A DNA stretch of 64,000 nucleotides from Acidomyces sp. 'richmondensis' (Eukaryota > Ascomycota > Dothideomycetes > Mycosphaerellales > Teratosphaeriaceae), in contig QVLQ01000023.1 in the NCBI GenBank assembly GCA_003545705.1, positions 62,001 to 126,000 of the forward strand, written 5' to 3'. A model generated the notes under the pieces. The model ran no database searches, was not told the DNA's origin, and saw only the letters and a list, made by a program, of their open reading frames with translations. Below, in pieces: positions 57,107 to 64,000 of this stretch. Numbering within the stretch: the stretch's first letter is position 1; every line of letters begins with the position of its first letter. Made by a program: the position numbers and the translations under genes.

Positions 57107-59452
57107 CTAGTCTTTTCCCGGATACTCTGTAGCACCTTCTTGACGGCTCAGACGGTCAATGCCTGGCGACGCCCCGAACGTAACCGTACGTTCGCCGTCT
57201 TCGCTGGTAATGGTGCATGTCACCTTCCCGGAAGGCGTGCGCTGTGTCGCTAGTGATGCACGACATGCAAAAGTCTCCCCGAGGATGCACGGCCATGCAA
57301 GCTTATCAACAACAAGGAGAGGCGTCTGAATGGTAACATCGCCAATCTTAACCGGAGCTCCCATGCATATGCCGAGGAATTTCACCGCCTCCCCGTTGGC
57401 CACAAACATACGGCCTTTTGCCAACGCCGGTGGCAAGCTCGACATCGGGAGGGATGCGGCAAGCGCTTCGCTGATCCGGATCACATTAATGTCAGCGCCA
57501 GAGTCGAGAAGGCACCGCATGGATGCACCTGCCGGCCCAACCTCTGCCACTACCGAGGGCGAATCGTTGCGGTATAAAATATCGGACCCCATAATGGCGT
57601 CCACCTCGCGCGCGGTGAGTGTGACGGCGGTCACCTGTGGGCCGTCTCGCGCTCTCGCCTCCGCAGCCTTCTCGGACCTCCGCTGCTCAAGCAGGGCTCT
57701 CTTCACTTCCGCTCGTTCATCTAGTCTGGCGCGCATGGGATCTGCAAGCTCTTCTGGAAGGGGCTTGAATAGGAGCTTACTGACCCCCGGCATTTTCGTA
57801 CAACAGTCACCAACGGTCACCGGGGCTGGCAAAGCCATGATCCGCTGCACAATATCTTGATCCGGGGTCTCATGATCTTGCAGGTAATCCGTGATCTTCA
57901 CGGCGCGCTGTCTTTTCTTTCTACTCTCGTCTGCCGGCACGCGGTCGAGGCCAATTACCCCGCCAGGTGCCGTAGGCGCCGGCAACACATCTGCCTGATC
58001 AGGCGTTCCCAGGCTCATCTGAGGGTCGTCCGGCGCGGGATTTCCGTCCGCGGGAATGAAGTAACCCGGTCTGCTGGTCTTAACTCGTGGTGGGCGGAGC
58101 TGTCGCTTGTGCACGCGCGCATCTTTGTCTGTTACCGGAGGTGCCACCCTGTCTCTTGCCGCCCCCGCCACAAAGTACCGATCATATTCCTCATCGGCGG
58201 ACAAATCTTCAGGCCTATCTTCAAACTGGATACTGATGGTGCCTACGTTAGAACGCATTTGCCGTTCTCGAAGCATACGCCGGATCGTTTCCAATCTTCC
58301 AGAGCGCGGCAGTCCTACGAGCTCACTGCCGGGCTTGTCTGGACTACCCTAGCAGAGTCGATTGGCTAGCCCCCAATGCAAGACCCCATCATCCATCAAC
58401 TGGTTCAAGCTCGGGCATGCCCGTACTCCATGGCCATTCTCTCCGCACATGTAACATTCCATCAACGCGGGTCCCTGTCGCGACAGTTGTTGCGCCGGTA
58501 ACTGCTAGGTCGGGTTGCCATAACGGGGCGCGGCTGGATCCGGCCCGGCTGCTGGTACGGAAGCACGAGCTATAATCGTTGCAAAAGCCATCCCGCTAAT
58601 CCCAGCCGCCTGGACCACGGGCCCCAACTGAATCGCGTTCAGACGCAATGCCTTGAAGTGCTCCACTAGCTCGTCGACGGCGTCGGTCTCTTGTAGGCTG
58701 GCGCCATTAGTCGCCCCCTTTCGCGTCTAGTTGCTCGGGCGCCGAACATTGTCGACTGGCTGCTCATATGTGACTTCTGAAACCTTTTCCGGGATATAAA
58801 GCTGGTCGAGAACACTGATTCCAGAAAGTGGCGAGTTGAGCAGTTCGAGAGAGCGAGCTTCTCGGGCCAGGCGTTCCGTATACTGTACCGCTTCGAGATA
58901 CTGCTCTGCCTTAGGGCACAAAGGACTGATGCCCAACTTACTCACAACTCGACGCTGCACATCACGGGGCAAACCACGGAGGTATTGGCGGACAACTTGC
59001 GCCCCGTCGATAGGCGTTCCTACGTCTTATGCCTTTCGCACAATCCTATCAAACGCCCGGGAGTACTGAATGGTGTCTACCTGGCCTCTCCGGAGTACCT
59101 CCTCGACGTACTGCGTAAGAGCCTCGATCGTGCCCAAATACTGTTCTTTGTCAAACTGCGAGAATCGCTCTTTCATTGCCTCCGCCAACGCTTGGAGGGT
59201 CGGGTGCTCTTCTTGTAATGAACGGACTTGGGCTGCAACCCCCTCGTCGCAGTAATCTTCCATCAGTATTGCTGCACGATTATCCGGGTATCCATATCGA
59301 AGCGATATCCGTTTGTAGTTATGCAGGAAGGATGTAACATTGTCACCGGTGAAATGCGGGGCCTCCGGACTTCGTAGGAAGGGAAGCGGCATCATCACTG
59401 TAGGCATAGTGTTCATCGCAAAGACCGGCGGGTTGCGATCTGATGTCGCCAT
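57107..59452 (-). pseudogene. Gypsy element 2 gag-protease
   Basis: One frame from MATSDRNPPVFAMNTM at 59452 to TAG at 57107, interrupted by TAA at 59027 and TAG at 58727, about 58505 and 58349. Gag core: FTGDNVTSFLHNYKRISLRYG. The zinc knuckle is intact as CYMCGENGHGVRAC (about 58466-58425). The aspartic protease has CLLDSGADINVI (about 57525-57490) and a downstream ILGETFACR. The last 395 codons (58294-57107) are fully open. The products would be the virus-like-particle protein and its processing protease. Confidence 0.92.
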
Positions 59453-60156
59453 TGTCGATTCGTCTTTGGTAGCGGGTGCAGGTAGCTGATCGGTACTCGA
59501 CGCGTACTAAGTGTAGGGCGTTGTCTACGTAGTTGCCAGAGCAGCCACAGCGCAACTGAGGATGGTAATATAACCGGAAAGACTGCCGTCTACGAATTTG
59601 TCGGCGTAAATATCTCCGCAACGGATAGCGTCCAGTTCGACGCCGCTGAGGTGAAGGCCGGTGAATCGAATGCTGCTGATATGCACAATGTACTCTGCTA
59701 AAACGCTCAGTTACAAGCTCAAGTATACTAGCCGCTGTGCTAGTGTATTTGTTCTGTTTCCGCTGTCTGACTGATAACACGAACGCTGCCGCAAGGATGA
59801 ACACGATGCCCTGCTGTAGTGCTGTGTGTATTACGGCCGTAACCCAGATTATGATTACTATATTGGCCGTCAGGCTCAATCTCGGGGCCTTATAGTATTG
59901 ACAGCCTGCTTCGACGCCATAATCTCGGCTTAATATCTGCTGATTGAAATAACGTTGGCGTCGCCCTAGCGTCTGCTTGAGTGCAAACCTGCGAGTCTGC
60001 GCCCGTCGTAGGTAAGGTATCATGTTGCCCCGTCTCTCTCCGTCGCTCGGGGGACGTGCGTCAGGGGGGTGGTGCTCGCTGGCGGAGGGCAGTCTACCGC
60101 GCCCTCTGAATCCCCAGCAGCTATCGTCCAGGTCCACAGAAGCTGCACCAGAAATA
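59453..60156 (-). other. Gypsy element 2 leader, with an overlapping open frame
   Basis: 5' untranslated leader of 704 bp. A TGGTGCAGCTTCTG segment starts six bases inside the 5' LTR, a plausible tRNA primer-binding site. On the minus strand a frame stays open for 361 codons from 60428 (in the LTR) to 59343 (in gag). It includes a hydrophobic stretch, TANIVIIIWVTAVIHTALQ then IVFILAAAFVLSV. Whether it is translated is unknown. Confidence 0.5.
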
Positions 60157-60317
60157 TGTCGTAGAGTCGGACGGCCTGAGTGTCCTTCGTCCCGGCGAGA
60201 GCGCTCCCAAAAGGAGAGGAGAGAGTAACGGCAACCAGGATCGCGATGAGGACTGATGGGCCTAGCAGGTTCGCATGGTGTAGAAGGGAAATGGGGCCGT
60301 GGTTGCCCTCTGCCTGC

Positions 60318-60348
<31 letters not shown>

Positions 60349-60561
60349 ATGATCTTTCCGTCTTGTGTCCCCAGTCTGCTTTCATGTCTGTCTCCTGCTT
60401 GTCTGTGTGTGTATATCTCGGTACACATATGTGTCTACCCTTGTCTCACCCCCCCCATCTCGAGTCATGTTAGATTATACATTCTGCGACCCCTGTCAGG
60501 CATCATCTCCACCTGACACCAGGGCATGCGCCCGCCCTGCGTTGGGCCATACCCCACTACA
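60157..60561 (-). repeat. Gypsy element 2, 5' LTR
   Basis: 405 bp. Differs from the 3' LTR by one extra C (in TGTCCCC) and a G/A change near the start, with no other obvious difference. This implies recent insertion. Confidence 0.95.
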
Positions 60562-61666
60562 CTACGTAGTCAAATGCTCCTTTAATATCGAGGAATAGGG
60601 TAGAGGTTTTAAGCCCTCTACTCCTATTAGCTTGTACTTCGTCCGTTAGTATAAATGCTGCATCTATAGCGGACTTCTTCTTACGGCCCCCTAACTGCGA
60701 AGGATGTAGAAGGTCGGTAGTCTTAGCGAGGTATCCTAACCGCCTCGCGAGGATTCGCTCGCTTACCTTCCCAAGGCAGTTCAGGAGGGAGATAACCCTG
60801 TAAGCCTTAGGGATGGAATAGTCTGGTTTCCCTAGTTTCTTAAGGATAGCCCTAATAGCTTGTTTCTACGCTCTCGGATGTATTCCTATATCTAATAGCG
60901 AGCTATAGATATTGTAGAATATCTCGGGAATAGCGGCGTATGCCCTCGCAATTATTTCTTGTGTTATTGAGTCTGGCCCTAGTGTCTTGCCTTTAATAGC
61001 TGTATTGCTATAAGCATCTTGAAGTTCCTTAGATAAGAGCTTAGGCTACTTCCACTTAGGACTAGCTTTATACCTTTTCCACCGTATAGTTATACTAGTC
61101 GTAGGGGGATTTGGGAATAGTGCCGTCCTAAGGGCTTCACACTTGCCGTTAAAGGAATCCTGTCCGCTTATTGTCGGTATTAGGCTGTTTTAGTTATCTT
61201 TAGTATAGGACATAGCCTTATATATAGTTGTAGGGTCCTCTCCCTCTAGGAATTTATTCTAGTGGTTCTGTTTAGCTACTTTAATCGCTTAGAAGTAGGA
61301 ATTCCTTACGGTCTTGTAGGATTCTCTATACTAGTTATTCTCAGGGATATCCTCCAGGTGCTTAGAACAGCGCCGAAGGGCTCGGTAGGCCTTGTTATAC
61401 GCCTTTCTAAGGTCTTTTAGTTCGCTGTTCCACTAGGGCTTTGATCTTAGGCTTATCTTCAGTAAGGGAATACTCTTTGTTGACGCCGTCTGAATAGCCT
61501 TAGTAAGGGCCGAAGCTGCTTTGTCTAGGTGTTCTAATTTAGGATATGCTTTTCCTTCTAGCATTTCTTCAGGCCGTATATTGCTTGTTACTATTGCTGC
61601 TCTAAGGTAGGGGCTCTTAGCAGCCTCCTCTTTAAGGGTTTCATTAAAGAGTGTCCAATCTGCCTT
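60562..61666 (-). pseudogene. LINE copy B ORF2, RT N-terminal part and linker
   Basis: Continues 48205-49984 after the Gypsy insertion, beginning with the duplicated CTAC. Minus-strand motifs are AYRVISLLNCLGKVSERIL and the Lys-rich linker region. TAG codons interrupt. It ends where a truncated LINE is inserted (61654-61666 is the target duplication). Confidence 0.88.
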
Positions 61667-62606
61667 GATTGATTATTCCATTTAACGTCCTATAGAAGTC
61701 TATGACTATGAAAGACGGCTCCTTCTAGAGCAGTTTGTTTATATTTTTCCCATTTTATAACGCCAAATGTAGATAAGGAAATTGTGGGGCTTAAGAGCCC
61801 TAGGGGCGCGGAGCGCAATCAACCTGTATCCTCCTCTTCTTCCCTAGGTAGCCTACTGAGGTGCCAACCCCTAGTAGCTATCCTAGTTGCGTCTATAAAG
61901 TGACGCGTAAGCTTTCCGCCTTTACTAGTATGTAGTAGTAGGGGAAGTGTTAGCGGTTTAACGTTAAGAGCGTCAAACTCCTTCCGCTCCTCCTTATATA
62001 ACCTGCATTCTAGTAGTAGGTGTCTAGGTGTCTCTTTCCTTAGGCACCTACATAAGTCATTATCTGTATGACCAAGCTTATTTAAGTATCCTTTAATATA
62101 TCCATGCCCTAGCTTAAGCTGGAAGAAGGCGCTGTTAACCTGACGGCTTACTCCCCGAGGTCCTAAGGAAGGCTGTAGGGATAACTTCCAATCGTATAGT
62201 CGGCTATAGCTTATCGGGTTGCCCTTAGGATCTGATATCTGTTTTGTCTTATATATATCTAGTAATCTTTTCCAATCGGCAACTGCCCAATTGTCAATTA
62301 GACGAATAACTAAGGTTCGAGCTTGAGTAGGTGTAGGTGTAGGTATAGTTCTAGGCGGCCAGGATTCACTAAGCTGTCTTTGTCTATTTAGAGGTCCGCT
62401 AGGTTTCGGGGGTTCTGTAGGCTCTCTCCAGGGAGGGTTATAAAAGGGGTCAAGCCGGGTAATATAGTAACAGAGGTCATCTTTATCCAGATAGTTTAGG
62501 TCCTCTATTAGCCTCTGAAGCTGTGTTGGTTTAGAGGATTTGTTAGATGCTCTAATAGCCTTAATCCGAGTCGTAATAGGGTGTTGCTGATGTAGTTGTA
62601 GGCAGC
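61667..62606 (-). mobile_element. LINE copy D, 940-bp 5'-truncated insertion
   Basis: The 3' end of the same Tad-like family (tail, 3' UTR, CRCLRKET-type C-terminus), truncated within ORF2. TCCAATCTGCCTT is duplicated at 61654-61666 and 62607-62619. Target duplication and 5' truncation are the hallmarks of target-primed reverse transcription. Confidence 0.95.
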
Positions 62607-63373
62607 TCCAATCTGCCTTTTTAGTATTGAATCTATTGCCTAGGGACGTCGTATAGAGGCAGTTAGAGTCCTTAGACCCCCTTATTATAAAGGTGATCCC
62701 TAGATGGTCTGATCCTATATTTGGAGTTGTTTGCCAGTTTATAGTCTCGATCCCTCTTGTAAAGGTAAGGTCTAGGACGCTCCCTCTCTCTAGATGTGGT
62801 CTAAAAAAAGGTCTCCTCTCTAATCCTATTAGATAGGTAAAGGTCCTTACTATCTAGCTACTCTTTAAACAGTTGAGCTCTAGGACTAGGGCTACCTGTA
62901 CTAGGTTCCCAAACTGGATAGTGTATATTAAAATCCCCTAGAAGTATAGTGCTCTTAGGTATAGGGAGCTTATAGAGTGTTCTGTCTAATGTCCAGATAT
63001 TATTCACGTCCCTTTCATTATAGATATTTAGTAGGGTTAGCTAGTTCCGCTTATCCCTAATGTCTATAGACTGAAGGTCTGAGTCTCCGAGGTCTTTTTG
63101 TGCTAGCTCTAGTCCTAGGTCTCTCCTAAAGTATAAGAGGGTTCGGGGCCTTGTACTCGGGCTCGTAGGACTTAGTACTATACAGTTATAGCTCGGGTGC
63201 GTTATAGAGCGCGCTTTTCTGTAGTCGTTTCCGTTATCGCCAGTTGTTATCTAAGGCTCTTGAACTGCTATAAGGTCTATATCCAGATCTCTAGCGTATT
63301 CTAGAGCCCCTTCCGTTGCTAAGGAGCTCCGGTTTACGTTTATTTGAAGGATTTTAAGATTCCTTTCTAACAT
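62607..63373 (-). pseudogene. LINE copy B ORF2 N-terminus (endonuclease)
   Basis: Start at 63373 (MLERNLKILQINVN). Then IDLIAVQEP, SYNCIVLSPTSPSTRPRTLL, YFRRDLGLELAQKDL, LLGDFNIHYPVW and SDHLGI, the main endonuclease motifs, with a few TAG codons. ORF2 is therefore split into three pieces over 15 kb by two younger insertions. Confidence 0.85.
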
Positions 63374-64000
63374 TTCTGATAGTTAGGTAGGTCTCGCAGT
63401 CCTTAGAGTCCGCCGTATGTTTGCCGCTACAGTTGAAGCACCTAGCCTTTATATATTAGCATAGCTCGGTTGATTTACAGGCTCCGCATTTGTATTGTTT
63501 AGAGCTATGTTCCTCGGCGTACAGGCGGCATTTAAATGCCTTACGGCATTTAATGTCCCTATGCCCGAAGCCTAGACACCTAGAACATTGCGAGGTTCTA
63601 GGGGTCCGTAGCATCTTCTCAGCTTTAAGGCGGAGACCGGCAATTAATATACCATGTCGTATAACGGTGTTAGCCTCTTTTTCGGATTTAAAGGCTACTA
63701 TAACTATGCCTGCTCGTTGGTTTTGCCGGCGTTCTTTGGATGTAAGCCAATAGGGAACCCCTACTAGCTCTAAGCCCTAGTTGAATGTCTTGATCTCGTC
63801 TACGATAAGGTCTATTCCTCCTTCAGTATTGAACACTGAGGTAGGGGCTCCGTATATTAGCACTTTATGCCAGTTAGTGTTAGCTATAGCACTATCGGCT
63901 ATTAGAACACTCTACCACTTATTAAAGCTTTCTAGCACCCTACTGGCCGGGTACTCGTGTGTGAGGGTGAGGATAAGGTTTAGCTTCTCCTTATTTAGGG
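63354..64000 (-). pseudogene. LINE copy B ORF1 C-terminal part (runs off window)
   Basis: Colinear with 20071-21029. It ends in Cys knuckles (CFNCSGKHTADSKDC) and TAA at 63354, overlapping the ORF2 start by 20 nt. Relative to copy A it carries an extra 18-bp duplication near 63534-63551 (AATGCCTTACGGCATTTA), a palindromic-looking insertion before the CRLY segment. The N-terminus lies outside the window. Confidence 0.82.

Larger units (their letters stand above)
49985..60561 (-). mobile_element. Ty3/Gypsy-type element 2, 10.6 kb, nested in LINE copy B
   Basis: LTRs of 404 and 405 bp, nearly identical. Minus-strand order: 5' LTR 60157-60561, leader, gag-protease (59452-57107), RT-RNase H-integrase (about 56984-53553), ORF3 (52990-50384), 3' LTR 49985-50388. 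The LINE target sequence TTCCTTAGCTACGTAGT is split with CTAC duplicated at 49981-49984 and 60562-60565. Fewer than about fifteen nonsense codons are visible in over 8 kb of coding sequence, so it is young or lightly mutated compared with the first array. Confidence 0.95.

Noticed and set aside
53556..58369. Long plus-strand open frames over Gypsy element 2 (for example 53556-54269 and 57857-58369)
   Set aside because: They are antisense shadows of pol and gag-protease in GC-rich sequence; no motif, and the minus strand explains them.
1..64000. CRISPR array, prokaryotic operon signals, tRNA or rRNA genes
   Set aside because: Repeats are transposon or microsatellite in nature, genes have fungal introns, and no cloverleaf or rRNA segment was recognised by eye.

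Overview
This window looks like a transposon-rich accessory region of a filamentous ascomycete (Pezizomycotina). The evidence is short GT-AG introns of 50-75 nt, a Zn2Cys6 regulator, UstYa/DUF3328-family genes, Tad-like LINEs, Fot1/pogo-like DNA transposons, and pervasive CAG/CAA/TGG-to-TAG/TAA changes in repeats but not in host-type genes. That last pattern is the signature expected of repeat-induced point mutation (RIP). No rRNA, tRNA or CRISPR was recognised.

Layout. 1-19881: a fragment of a Fot1/pogo transposase, then an LTR split by three tandem copies of one Ty3/Gypsy chromovirus. The copies share four 347-bp LTRs (period about 6.34 kb), and one 5-bp target duplication flanks the whole array. 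Each copy also carries an antisense Cys-rich/coiled-coil ORF between its chromodomain and its 3' LTR. 19882-27545: a nest of Tad-like LINE copies, including a head-to-head pair that forms a roughly 2.6-kb inverted repeat inside ORF1 of an older copy. 27546-28199: a second LINE family fragment and a 201-bp LTR-like repeat. 28820-30682: an intact two-exon Zn2Cys6 transcription factor gene. 30798-39330: a mosaic of a decayed Copia element, further 202-bp LTR-like repeats, a hAT element with 8-bp target duplications, a Gag fragment, and Fot1-like elements.

39368-45166 is the main island of host-type genes. It holds two convergent multi-exon UstYa-like oxidase genes, a small gene for a putative secreted peptide with a duplicated motif, and a secreted S33-family serine exopeptidase. 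Alternating CG tracts lie in the three upstream regions serving these four genes. UstYa-type oxidases beside a small secreted peptide and a peptidase resemble a fungal RiPP (dikaritin/cyclochlorotine-type) locus. The Zn2Cys6 gene about 9 kb away could be its regulator, but that is inference.

45776-64000: a second full-length Fot1-like copy, a truncated pogo-like element, and a Tad-like LINE (ORF2 and ORF1, minus strand). The LINE is interrupted by a 10.6-kb Gypsy element (4-bp target duplication) and by a 940-bp 5'-truncated LINE (13-bp target duplication). The Gypsy element is lightly mutated, has near-identical LTRs, carries a large uncharacterised ORF3 after pol, and contains three copies of a GC-rich palindromic module. 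The LINE runs off the right edge.
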